Part shown: piece by piece, positions 23,215 to 33,695 of the stretch
How the letters are laid out: every line of letters starts with the position of its first letter
Numbering within the stretch: the stretch's first letter is position 1
Made by a program: the position numbers and the translations under genes
NCBI GenBank assembly: GCA_002007465.1
Contig: LNAC01000750.1
Location: 781,983 to 845,982 of the forward strand
Length of the DNA: 64,000 nucleotides
From: Ailurus styani
Taxonomy: Eukaryota > Chordata > Mammalia > Carnivora > Ailuridae
Reading direction: 5' to 3'
Notes under the pieces: generated by a model
Told to the model about the DNA's origin: nothing
Databases searched by the model: none
The model's input: only the letters and a program-made list of their open reading frames with translations

Positions 23215-24150
23215 CCTGAAACAATCTTCTTAATTTTATTTTCAGATCATTCACTGAAGTTACATAGAAATATAATTGATTTTTGTATATTGATCATGTA
23301 TCATATGACCTTGCTGAATTCACTTATCAGTTCTAGGAGTTGTTTTCTTGTTGTTGTTGTTGTTATTATTTGTTTTGTAGATTCTTTAGGATTTTCCATG
23401 TAGACCATCATGCCATCTACACATAGGTACTGTTTTGTTTCTTTTTTTCTGATCTGTATGTCTATTTCCCTGGCCCCACCCCCCACCCCTGGCTTTTACT
23501 TTCACATGGTGCTGGTAGAAACTCCAGAAAAATTTGAATAGAAGTGGTAAGAGTGATCATTTTTGCCTTTTACCCAATCTTAGACATGAAGCATTCAGCC
23601 TTTTATCATTAAGATTGTTTGTTGAGAGGTCTTTTCTTTTTATTGTAGATGGACTTTATCAGTCTGAGAAAGTCTATTCTACTCCAAAAATTTTTTAGAG
23701 TTTTTTTTTATCATGAATAGGTGTTAGATTTCTGTCAAATGTTTTTTCTGTGTGTATTGAGACTTTCATGAGGTTTTTGTTCTATATCATTTCAATATGT
23801 TGTAAAACATTAATTAATTTTTGATGGTTAAACCAACCTTGCATTCCTAGGATAAATCTCACTTGGTCATGGTGTATAATCTTTTTTATATGTCCTTTTA
23901 TGTTATTTCCTAATATTTGCAATGGTAATCATGAGGGATGAGGGATATTGGTCTTTAGTTTTCATTTCTTGTGACGTTTTTGCCTTGCTTGGGTATGAGA
24001 GCGATACTGGTCTCAGAAAAAGTTGGAAAGTGTTCCTCCTTATTTTTTGGAAGAGCTTGTGGAGTAGTGGTACTATTTCTTCTTTAGATATTTGAAAGAA
24101 TTTTCCAGGGAACTTATGTGGGTCTGAGCTTTTCTTTGTGGGAAGATTTT

Positions 24151-24238
24151 TTTTTTTAAAGTAGGCTCCATGCTCTTGAACTCACAGTCCTGAAGTGGAG
24201 GGCTGTATGTTCTACTGAATTACCCAGACAGGCACTCC
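24151..24238 (-). mobile_element. Old short can-SINE, antisense
   Basis: 'aaagtaggctccatgctc', 'gaactcacagtcctgaag', 'ttctactgaattacccagac'. Flanked by tgtgggaagattttt and tgtgaggagattttt (about 24136 and 24239). Confidence 0.8.
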
Positions 24239-24394
24239 TGTGAGGAGATTTTTAACTTTAAATTTCTGTACTTATTTCTTTACTTATGATTCAGTTGTTT
24301 TATCTCTCCTTGAGTTAGTTTTGATATTTGTGTCTTTCTAGGAATTGGGCCATTTCATTTAGGTTTTCTAATTTGTTGACATAAAGTTTTTCAT

Positions 24395-24580
24395 ATTTTA
24401 TTTTTTAATTTTTATATTATTTGCCCCAGGAGTACAGGTCTGTGAATCATCAGGCTTACACCTTTCACACCACTCATCACAGCATAAACCCTCCTCAATA
24501 TCCATAACCCATCCACCCCATCCCTACCCTCCCACTCCCCAGTAACCCTCAGTTTGTTTTGTGAGATTAAGAGTCTCTTA
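24395..24580 (-). mobile_element. L1 3' UTR part of a SINE-L1 chimera
   Basis: T-rich tail, 'tatttgccccaggagtacagg', 'ctgtgaatcatcaggcttac', ending at 'gagattaagagtctcttatg'. Its 5' end abuts the A-tail of the SINE at 24581, with no target repeat in between. The outer 16-bp repeat encloses both parts. Confidence 0.88.
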
Positions 24581-24784
24581 TGTATTTTATTTCTTTTAAG
24601 ATTTCATTTATTTATTTGACAGAGAAAGAGAGTACAAGCAGGGCGAGCAGCGGGGAGAGGGAGGGAGAGGGAGAAGTGGGCTCCCTCTGAGCAGAGATCC
24701 TGATGTAGGGCTTGGTCCTAGGACCCTGGGATCATAACCTGAGCCAAAGGCAGACACGTAACCAACTGAGCCACCCAGGTGCCT
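24581..24784 (-). mobile_element. can-SINE part of a SINE-L1 chimera
   Basis: Complete antisense SINE ('atttatttatttgacagaga', 'gaccctgggatcataacctg', 'ccaactgagccacccaggtg'). No private target duplication. acataaagtttttcat stands left of the L1 part (24379-24394) and right of the SINE (24787-24802), as if one event inserted both. Confidence 0.9.
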
Positions 24785-26141
24785 GAACATAAAGTTTTTC
24801 ATGATATTCACTTATATCTTCTAATTTAACTTGGAATGCTTTTTTTTAATATTGGCATTTAAAACCATGAAATTTCCTCTAGGTATGCCTTAGCTGCATG
24901 TCATAAATTTTTATACATTTATTCAGTCTAAAATACTTTCTAATTTCTTCTTTGATCCATGAATTATTTAGAAATTATTACTTAATGTCCAAATATTTGT
25001 GGAGCTTCCAAATTTTGTTCTGATGTGATTTCTAATTTAACCATTTTGTGGTTAAGAAACATACTTTGTATGATTTCAATTCTTTTAAATGTACTATTAC
25101 TTTACGGGGTAGTATGTGGTCTATCCTGGTGAGAATTCCATATTCATTGAAAAGAATGTATATTCTGCTGTCATTGGATGGAGAATTATATAGATATCTG
25201 TTAGGTCAAGTTGGTTGATAGTGGCATTAGTATATTTTATATTCTTGCTGGTTTTCTGTCCAGTTGACCAGTTTTTAAATTGAGAGTGCAGTATTGAAGT
25301 CTCCAACTATTTTTTTTGAAGTCTCCAACTATCATTGTATTATCTATTTCTCCCTTCACATTTGTCAGTTTTTCATTCATATATTTTGGGGGAATTATTT
25401 TTACAAACATATATATGTACAATTATTATAGCTTACCTCTGAATTGACCTTATGTTATTATAAAAGGTCTTTCAAGTAGGCTTTTTTTTTTGCCCTTAAG
25501 GCTATTTTTCCTGGTATTATTATAGTCATTCCAGTCTTTTAAGTTACTGTTTGCATGGAGTTTTTCATCCTTGTACTTAACCTATTTGTGTTTTTTAATC
25601 AAAAGTGTGTCCTTACAGTTGGATCCTGTTTTTTAATTTAGTTTGACAACTTCCATCTTTAATTTGGAGTGTTTAATCCACTTAATATAATAACTGAAAT
25701 AGTAGGATTTACATTTGCTATTTGACCATTTATATTCTATGTATTTTATCTACATTTTTGTTTATCCATCTTATTGTTAAATAGATGTTTTCAAGTATAC
25801 CATTTAAATTCCTTTATTGCTTTTTTGTTGTTTTGTTTTGGTGACTTGCTTTTTTAAATATGGATTTTACTTTATTTTATTTTAATTTTTTTATTATCTT
25901 CCCAGGGGTTCAGGTCTGTAAATCACTAGGCATATACCTTTCACAGCACTCACCATAGCACAAACCCTCCCCAATGTCCATAACCCATCCACCCTATCCT
26001 TACCCTCCCACCCCCCAATAACTCTCAGTTTGTTTTGTGAGATTAAGACTCTCTTATGGTTTGTCTCCTTCCCGATCCCATCTTGTTTCATTATTTTCCC
26101 TCCCTGTCCCCCATGAGCCCCCACCCTGCCCCTCAAGATCC

Positions 26142-29100
26142 TCATATCAGAGAGAACATATGATAATTGTCTTTCTCTGATTGACTTATTTCACTTAGCA
26201 TAATACCCTCTCGTTCCATCCACATCATTGAAAATGGCAAGATTTCGTTACTTTTGATGACTGCAGAGTATTCCATTGTGTGTGTGTGTGCGTGCGCGCT
26301 CATGTGTGCGGGTGTATACCCCACATCTTCATTATCCATTGATCTGTTGATGGACATATAGGTTCTTTCCATAGTTTGGCTATTGTGGACATTGCTACTA
26401 TAAACATTTGGGTGCATGTGCCCCCGAGGATCACTACCTTTGTATCTTTAGGGTAAATACCAAGTAGTGCGATTGCTGGGTCATAGGGTAGCTCTATTTT
26501 CAACTTTTTGAGGAATCTCCATACTGTTTTCCAGAGTGGCTGCACCAGCTTGCATTCCCACCCACAGTGTAGGAGGGTTCCCCTTTTTCCGCAACCTCGC
26601 CAACATCTGTCGCTTCCTGACTCGTTGATTTTAGCCATTCTGACTGGTGTGAGGTGGTATCTCACTGTGGTTTTGATTTGTATTTCCCTGATGCCGAGTG
26701 ATATTGAGCACTTTCTCATGTGTCTGTTGGCCATTTGGATGTCTTCTTTGGAGAAATGTCTGTTCATGTCTTCTGCCCATTTCTTGGACTGGGTTATTTG
26801 TTTTATGGGTGTTGAGTTTGAGAAACTCTTTATAGATTTTGATACAAGCCCTTTATCTGATATGTCATTTGCAAATATCTTCTCCCAATTCTGTCAGTTG
26901 TCTTTTGGTTTTGTTGACTGTTTCCTTTGCTGTGCAAAAGCTTTTAATCTTGATGAAGTCCCAATAGTTCATTTTTGCCCTTGCTTCCCTTGCCTTTGGT
27001 GAGGTTCCTAGGAAGAAGTTGCTGCGGTTGAGGTCGAAGAGGTTGCTGCCTGTGTTCTCCTCGAGGATTTTGATGGATTCCTTTCTCACATTGAGGTCTT
27101 TTATCCATTTTGAGTCTATTTTTGTGTGTGGTGTCAGGAAATGATCCAGTTTCATTTTTCTGCATGTGGCTGACCAGTTTTCCCAACACCATTTGTTGAA
27201 GAGACTGTCTTTTTCCCACTGGACATTCTTTCCTGCTTTGTCGAAGATTAGTTGACCATAGAGTTGAGGGTCCATTTTTGGGTTCTCTATTCTGTTCCAC
27301 TGGTCTATGTGTCTGTTTTTGTGCCAGTACCATACTGTCTTGATGATGACGGCTTTGTAATAGAGCTTGAAATCTGGAATTGTGATGCCGCCAACTTTGC
27401 TTTTTTTTTTCAACATTCCTTTGGCTATTCGGGGTCTTTTCTGGTTCCATATAAATTTTAGGATTATTTGTTCCATTTCTTTGAAATAAATTGCTGGTAT
27501 TTTGATGGGGATTGCATTAAATGTGTAGATTGCTCTAGGTAGCATAGACATTTTCACAATATTTATTCTACCCATCCATGAGCATGGAATGTTTTTCCAC
27601 TTCTTTGTGTCTTCCTCAATTTCTTTCATGAGTACTTTATAGTTTTCTGAATACAGATTCTTTGCCTCTTTGGTTAGGTTTATTCCTAGGTATCTTATGG
27701 TTTTGGGTGCAATTGTAAATGGGATTGACTCTTTAATTTCTCTTTCTTCTGTTTTGTTGTTGGTATATAGAAATGCAACTGATTTCTGTGCATTGATTTT
27801 ATATCCTGACACTTGACTGAATTCCTGTATGAGTGCTAGCAGTTTTGGAGTGGAGTCCTTTGGGTTTTCCACATAAAGTATCATATCATCTGCAAAGAGT
27901 GAGAGTTTGACCTCTTCCTTGCCGATTTGGATGCCTTTTATTTCTTTTTGTTGTCTGATTGCTGAGGCTAGGACTTCTAGTACTATGTTGAATAGCAGTG
28001 GTGATAGTGGACAGCCTTGCCGTGTTCCTGACTTTAGGGGAAAAGCTCTCAGTTTTTCTCCATTGAGAATGATATTCGCTGTGGGTTTTTCGTAGATGGC
28101 TTTGATGATATTGAGGTATGTACCCTCTATGCCTACACTATGAAGAGTTTTGATTAAGAAAGGGTGCTGTACTTTGTCAAATGCTTTTTCAGCATCTATT
28201 GAGAGGATCATATGGTTCTTGTTCTTTCTTTTATTAATGTCTTGTATCACATTGATTGATTTGCGAATGTTAAACCAACCTTGCATCCCAGGAATAAATC
28301 CCACTTGGTCGTGGTGAATAATCCTTTTTATGTGCTGCTGGATCCTATTGGCTAGTATTTTGTTGAGGATTTTTGCATCCGTATTCATCAAAGATATTGG
28401 TCTGTAATTCTCCTTCTTGATGGGGTCTTTGCCTGGTTTGGGGATCAAGGTAATGCTGGCCTCATAAAAGGAGTTTGGAAGTTTTCCTTCCAATTCTATT
28501 TTTTGGAACAGTTTCAGGAGAATAGGTATTAATTCTTCTTTAAATGTTTGGTAGAATTCCCCTGGGAAGCCGTCTGGCCCTGGGCTCTTGTTCGTTGGGA
28601 GATTTTTGATGACTGCTTCAATCTCCTTACTGGTGATGGGTCTATTCAGGTCTTCAGTTTCTTCCTGGTTCAGTTTTGGTAGTTTATATTTCTCTAAGAA
28701 TGCATCCATTTCTTCCAGATTGTCAAATTTGCTGGTGTAGAGTTGCTCATAATATGTTCTTAGAATTGTTTGTATTTCTTTGGTGTTGGTTGTGATCTCT
28801 CCTCTTTCATTCATGATTTTATTAATTTGAGTCCTTTCTCTTTTCTTTTGGATAAGTCTGGCCAGGGGTTTATCAATCTTATTAATTCTTTCAAAGAACC
28901 AGCTCCTACTTTCGTTGATTTGTTCCACTGTTCTTTTGGTTTCTATTTCATTGATTTCTGCTCTGATCTTTATGATTTCTCTTCTCCTGTTGGGTGTAGG
29001 CTTTCTTTGCTGTTCTTTCTCTAGCTTTTGTAGGTGTAGAGTTAGGTTGTGTACTTGAGACCTTTCTTGTTTCTTGAGAAAGCCTTGTATTGCTATATAC

Positions 29101-30032
29101 TTTCCTCTCAGGACTGCTTTTCTGTGTCCCAAAGATTTTCAACAGTTGTGTTTTCATTTTCATTTGTTTCCAGGAATTTTTTTAATTCTTCTTTAATTTC
29201 CTGGCTGACCCATTCATTCTTTAGTAGGATGTTCTTTAGCCTCCATGTACTTGAGTTCTTTCCAACTTTCCTCTTGTGATTGAGTTCTTGTTTCAGAGCA
29301 TTATGGTCTGAAAATATGCAGGGAATGATCCCAATCTTCTGATACCTTTGAGACCCGATTTGTGACCCAGAATATGGTCTATTCTGGAGAATGTTCCATG
29401 TGCACTAGAGAAGAATGTGTATTCTGTTGTTTTGGGATGGAATGTAATGAATATATCTGTGATGTCCAACTGGTCTAGTGTGTCATTTAAAGCCTTTCTT
29501 TCTTTCTTGATCTTTTGCTTCAATCATCTGTCCATTTCAGTAAGGGGGGGTGTTAAAATTCCCTAGTATTATTGTATCTTTGTCAATGTGTGTCTTTCAT
29601 TTTGTTATTAATTGGTTTATATAATTGGCTGCTCTCATATTAGGGGCAAAGATACTAAAATTGTTAGATCTTCTTGTTGGACAGATCCTTTAAGTATGAT
29701 ACAGTGTCCTTCCTCATCTCTTATGTTATTCTTTGGCTTGAAATCTAATTTATCTGATATAAGGATTGCCACTGCAGTTTTCTTTTGATGTCCATTGGCA
29801 TGGTAAATTGTTTTCCATCCTCTCACTTTAAATCTGGAGGTATCTTTGGGTGTAAAATGAGTTTCTTATAGACAGCATATCAATAAAAATAAAAATAAAA
29901 AAACAAGCAGAGAATTCATGGCTTGTTTTTTATTTTTGTTTTTATCCACTCTGATACCCTGTGTCTTTTAGTTGGGGCATTTAGTCCATTTACATTCAGG
30001 GTAACTATTGAGAGATGTGGATTTAGAGCCAT
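26142..30032 (-). pseudogene. L1 ORF2 (endonuclease-RT), copy C, nearly full length, disrupted
   Basis: Spans about 1,297 codons, close to the 1,275 of human ORF2p. Start at 30032 gives MALNPHLSIVTLNVNGLN. The endonuclease is broken by an extra fold-back insert (29883-29920), a stop just before the catalytic Glu (the conserved QETH reads stop-ETH) and frameshifts to about 29132. From 29132 to 26865 there is an uninterrupted 755-codon frame with the Z region, RT motif A ([15 protein letters not shown]), the [15 protein letters not shown] motif and the catalytic FADD ([14 protein letters not shown]). A frameshift near 26865 separates the Cys-rich C-terminus ([18 protein letters not shown], 26767-26300). 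Neither nicking nor full-length protein is expected. Confidence 0.92.
29883..29945. repeat. Fold-back inverted repeat inside L1 ORF2
   Basis: Left arm 29883-29908 (ataaaaataaaaataaaaaa then acaagc), 12-base spacer, right arm 29921-29945. The arms pair with one bulge and one mismatch. Copy A has only the right arm at this place, so the left arm was added in copy C. Confidence 0.8.
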
Positions 30033-30095
30033 TGTATTGCCTATAAGGTGACTGTTCTGTATATTGTGTCTCTTCTTTTCTGGTCTATGTTTCTT

Positions 30096-30618
30096 TTAGG
30101 CTCTCTTTGCTTCGAGGATCCCTTTCAATATTTCCTGTAGGGCTGGCTTGGTGTTTGCAAATTCCTTTAGTTTTTGTTTGTCCTGGAAGATTTTTATCTG
30201 TCCTTCTGTTTTCAATGACAGCCTCGCTGGATATAGTATTCTTGGCTGCATATTTTTCTCATTTAGTGCTCTAAATATATCATGCCAGTTCTTTCTGGCC
30301 TGCCAGGTCTCTGTGGATAGGTCTGCTCTCAGTCTAATATTTCTACCTTTGTGTGTTATAGACCTCTTGTTCCGAGCTGCTTTCAGGATTTTCTCTTTGT
30401 CCCTAAGACTTGTAAGTTTTACTATTAGATAATGGGGTATCAACCTATTTTTATTGATTTTGAGGGGGCTTCTCTGTGTCTCCTGGATTTTGATGCTTGT
30501 TCCCTTCGCCAAATTAGGGAAATTCTGTACTATAATTAGCTCCAATATACCTTCTGCCACTCTCTCTCTCTTCTTCTTCTTCTTCTTCGGGGATCCCAAT
30601 TATTCTAATATTGTTTCA
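30096..30618 (-). pseudogene. L1 ORF1 C-terminal fragment, copy C
   Basis: Open for 167 codons from 30599 to 30096, encoding the ORF1p RNA-binding and C-terminal domains: NFPNLAKGTSIKIQETQRSP, LIVKLTSLRDKEKILKAARN, RADLSTETWQARKNWHDIF, and the end LQEILKGILEAKRA. The upstream stretch reads IRIIGIP in another frame, with a (GAA)n-rich slip at about 30575. The N-terminal coiled coil is missing by 5' truncation. RNA-binding residues look intact, but the start is an accidental Met. Confidence 0.85.
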
Positions 30619-30779
30619 TCTTAATATTTGTCCCATTGGGGTCAAACTTAGGCAGCATGGTGGAAGCAGTGAGTGTGAGAAAAACCTGGATTCAGGAAAT
30701 CCAAAGACAATTGCACTTTTGCCTGCTCTAATCAGAAAGCCAAAAGCTATAAATTTTTATTTTTAAATTTTATTATGAA

Positions 30780-31870
30780 ATTATAATTTAAATATATATC
30801 AAATACATATATTTTTCCTTGTCTCTCCTTATCATGTGCATGGTTTCCTCTACCTTCTTGAACATATTAATGCACTTACAATAGCTGTTTTAATGTTCTT
30901 GTCTAATAAGTTTATTACTGTGTAAGTCCAAGTCTATTTTCAATTATTGATTTTTTTCCTTCTTACTATAATTTGAGTTTCTTTCCCTTTTGTATGCCTG
31001 ATAATTTTGGATTGATGACATTGTAAATTTTACATAGGTGATTGATGAAATTTTTAGTACAGTTGACCTTTGATCAACATGGGTTTGAACTCTGTGGGTC
31101 CACTTATACACAGAGGTTTTTTTATGTACAATCCAGTATTGTAAATGTATTTTCACTTTCTTATAATTTTTAATAACATTTTTTCTCTGGGTTACTTTAT
31201 TATAAGAATAAAATATATGTGATATTATGCTATCAAGAAGGCTTCCAGTCATCAGTAAGCTGTTAGTATTTAAGTTTTGGGGAGCCAAATGTTATCTGTA
31301 GATTTTCAACTGCATGGGAGGTTAGCACCCTGAATCCCCATGTAGTTCAAGGGTCAACTCTATTTCTTTAAGTGTTTTTGAAATTTTTTTTGGACATAGT
31401 TACTTAGAAATAATTTGATTCCTTTAAGACTAGCTATTAATTTGGGGGGGTGGGTTCAGAATAGCTTTTGTCTAGTGCTAGTTTTGCCTCTTTACTAAAG
31501 TAATACCCATCTGATGACTCTAAATATGGTAAACATTATTTACATTCTGATTGGTGAGAACAAAAACTATTCCTAGCCCTATGTGAGCTCTGGATCTTAT
31601 TCCACATGGTCCTCTTTAATGATCTTTCCTTTTGGCTCTCATGTACTAATTAACATTCTGCTAAAGAGTTTAGGGGAATCCTCTGTGGATCTCTCTCCTT
31701 TCTAAGACTTTGTCACATAAATTCTATTTCCCTTCTCTCAGTGTTCTCTATCCCATACTACCTATTGTTCAATATTTGAAACCCTTTTTCCTTGAATTTT
31801 GTCCAGTTGTTAAGGCAGAAGGGCAAATCTGGTTACTTTATTGCATGATGGCTGGAAGCAGAAGTCCAAA
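30780..31870 (-). mobile_element. Old L1/HAL1 5' region, antisense
   Basis: Reads in reverse like old L1 5' regions: 'ttaatgttcttgtctaataag', 'gcctgataattttggattga...cattgtaaattttac', then after the Tigger-like insert 'tacttagaaataatttgattcc', 'gaacaaaaactattcctagcc', 'tgtgagctctgg'. It may be the 5' part of the same old L1 that ends at 25865, split by copy C. 30620-30780 is unassigned. Confidence 0.65.
31060..31360. mobile_element. Tigger-type MITE (MER44-like)
   Basis: Terminal inverted repeats cagttgacctttgatcaaca and its near complement 'gttcaagggtcaactc' at the right end, about 300 bp, flanked by TA on both sides (31058-31059, 31361-31362) as expected for mariner/pogo transposons. The interior resembles MER44 (for example 'cttataatttttaataacattttt'). 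No transposase. Family name from memory. Confidence 0.78.
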
Positions 31871-31992
31871 AACCTGATTCTTAAAATGCACAGTTGACAT
31901 CAGGTCTGATATTCAATGACAGGCAAGTACAAAAGGTCTAGGAACTTATTTGGTTGCTATTCAGATTAAATGAGAATTTACAGAAGACATTA

Positions 31993-32199
31993 CTGGGTAC
32001 CTGGGTGGCTCAGTTGGTTGAGCTTCTGCCTTTATCTCAGGTTATGATCCTGGGGTCCTGGGATGGAACCCTGAGTCAGGGTCCCTGCTCAGTGGGAAGT
32101 CTGCTTCTCTCTCTCCCTCTGCCCCTCCTCCCATTTGTGCTTGCTCTCTCTCTATATCTCTCCCTCCCAAATGAATAAATAAAATCTTAAAAAAAATAA
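31993..32199 (+). mobile_element. can-SINE, sense
   Basis: 'gggtacctgggtggctcagt', 'ttatgatcctggggtcctgg', CT-rich middle, (aaat)n tail. Target duplication agaagacatta (31982-31992 and 32200-32210). Confidence 0.95.
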
Positions 32200-32235
32200 A
32201 GAAGACATTATAAATAATGCCACAGAAACAAAAAG

Positions 32236-32425
32236 TCACCTGGGTGGTTCAGAGGTTAAGCTTCTGTCTTTGGCTCAAGTCATGATCTCCAGGTCCTGGA
32301 ATCAAGCCCCAGGTTGGGCTCCCAGCTCAGCGGGGAGTCTTATTCTCCCTCTCCCTCTGACTCATCCCCTGCTTGTCCTCTCTCTGTCTCTCAAATGAAT
32401 AAATAAAATCATTTTAAAAAATTTT
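32236..32425 (+). mobile_element. can-SINE, sense
   Basis: 'tcacctgggtggttcagagg', 'ttaagcttctgtctttggct', B-box-like 'ggaatcaagccc', CT-rich middle, (aaat)n tail running into T-rich sequence. It lies just before an old L1. Confidence 0.92.
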
Positions 32426-32426
32426 T

Positions 32427-33562
32427 TTGGAAGTCCTGGACAGAGTAATTAAGCAAGGAAAGGAAATAAAAGCCATCCGAATTGGTAAGGAAGAAGCAAA
32501 ACTGTCACTATTTGCAAATGACATGATAGTATGTATTTAAAAAATCTAAGAACTCAACCAAGAATTAATAAATTCTGTAAAGTTGCAGGATAAAAATTGA
32601 TATATATGCGATGTGATGAACACTGGATGTTATATGCAACTGATGAATCATTGAATATTATATCAAAAATTAATGATGTACAATATGTTGACTAATTTAA
32701 TTTAAATTTAAAAAATCATTATACAAAAATCTGTTGCATTTCTATACACTAATAATGAACTAGCAGAAAGAGAAACTAAGAAAACTACCCCACTTATAGC
32801 TGCATCAAAAAGAATGAAATACCTAGGGATTAATTTAACCAAGGTGAAAGACTTGTACTCTGAAAACTATAAGACATTGATGAAATAAATTGAAAAAGAC
32901 ACAGGTAAATGGAAAGATATTCCATGATCATTGATTAGAAGAACGAATAATTTACAATGTCCATCCTACCCACATCAATCTATAGATTCAATGCAATCGC
33001 TATCAAAACCCAATGCATTTTTCACAAAAAATATATACACATGCACACAATGGAATAGTATTCAGACACAAAAAAGAAGGAAATATTGCCATTTGCAACA
33101 ACATGGATTGTTCTTGAGGGCATTATGCTAAGTGAAATATCAGAGAAAAACAAGTACTATATGACCTCAGTTATTTGTGGAATCTAAAATAAAAAAAAAA
33201 CAAAGCTGAATTTATAGAAAGAGAACAGATTATTGGTTGCCAGAGGTGGCAAGTGGGATGGGTGGGTGAAAGAGTGAAGGGAATCAAGAGGTAAAAACTT
33301 TCAGTTATAAAATAAATAAATCCTGGAGATAATGTACAGCATGATGACTGTAGCTAGTAATATTGTATTGTATATTTCAAAGTTGTTAACCACATATGTC
33401 TCAAAAGTTCACAGCACAAGAAAAATTATAATTATGTATGATGACAGATGTTAAATAGACTTATTGTGGTGATTACTTGGCAATATATACAAATATTAAA
33501 TCATTATGTTGTACACCTGAAACTAATATAACGTTATATGTCAATTATATCTCAATAAAAAA
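32427..33562 (+). mobile_element. L1M, sense, internally deleted
   Basis: ORF2 RT 3' part ('aggaagaagcaaaactgtca', 'tttgcaaatgacatgata') to about 33027, then a jump straight into the 3' UTR ('aatggaatagtattcagac') with the ORF2 C-terminal coding region missing. The 3' end, 'attatgttgtacacctgaaac...caataaaaaatgag', is L1MA-like. A younger L1 tail sits at 32603. Confidence 0.82.
32603..32712 (+). mobile_element. Short L1 3' end nested in L1M, sense
   Basis: 'gatgaacactggatgttatatgcaact...gatgtacaatatgttgac' and an A/T-rich tail interrupt the L1M coding sequence just where 'caatatacaaaaatctg' is expected. Flanks aaattgatata and aaatcattata look like a decayed target duplication. Confidence 0.8.
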
Positions 33563-33695
33563 TGAGAATTTAAGTATCAACCTTCAATCCTAATATAATG
33601 TTCAGATGCTAAAACAGTAAGGAGTATAGTTAGAACTCAAATTCTGGTCTGTGAACATAGGTATATGATAAAGACTAAATAGGTTTTGAGCACTC

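Larger units (their letters stand above)
19872..25865 (-). mobile_element. Old L1M host element, antisense, heavily interrupted
   Basis: From left to right: an L1M 3' UTR ('taggtctactgaggtataatttatatacaataa', 'aaatctctaggcaaacaccgatctgctt'), ORF2 C-terminal coding in reverse (20885-22005), RT region (22520-24400) and endonuclease region (25030-25440), reaching the ORF1/ORF2 junction by about 25865. All frames are decayed. Later insertions: SINEs at 19938, 21587, 23029 and 24151, L1 ends at 20363 and 22006, a chimera at 24395 and copy C at 25866. Part of the RT region at 22520-22680 repeats a segment found again at 22789, so more than one old L1 may contribute. Confidence 0.82.
25866..30620 (-). 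mobile_element. Young L1 copy C, 5'-truncated in ORF1
   Basis: Antisense L1 from a 3' end at about 25866 ('cttcccaggggttcaggtctg') to a truncation within ORF1 at about 30620, where similarity to copy A stops after 'ttgtttcatctt'. It carries the C-terminal ORF1 fragment and a complete-length but damaged ORF2. No clear target duplication was found, so the left or right edge may be rearranged. Best preserved L1 in the window and a useful reference for the others. Confidence 0.94.

Noticed and set aside
28948..29163. Alternative frame overlapping the L1 RT frame start
   Set aside because: It is the frameshifted continuation of L1 ORF2 on the same strand, already covered by the ORF2 pseudogene.
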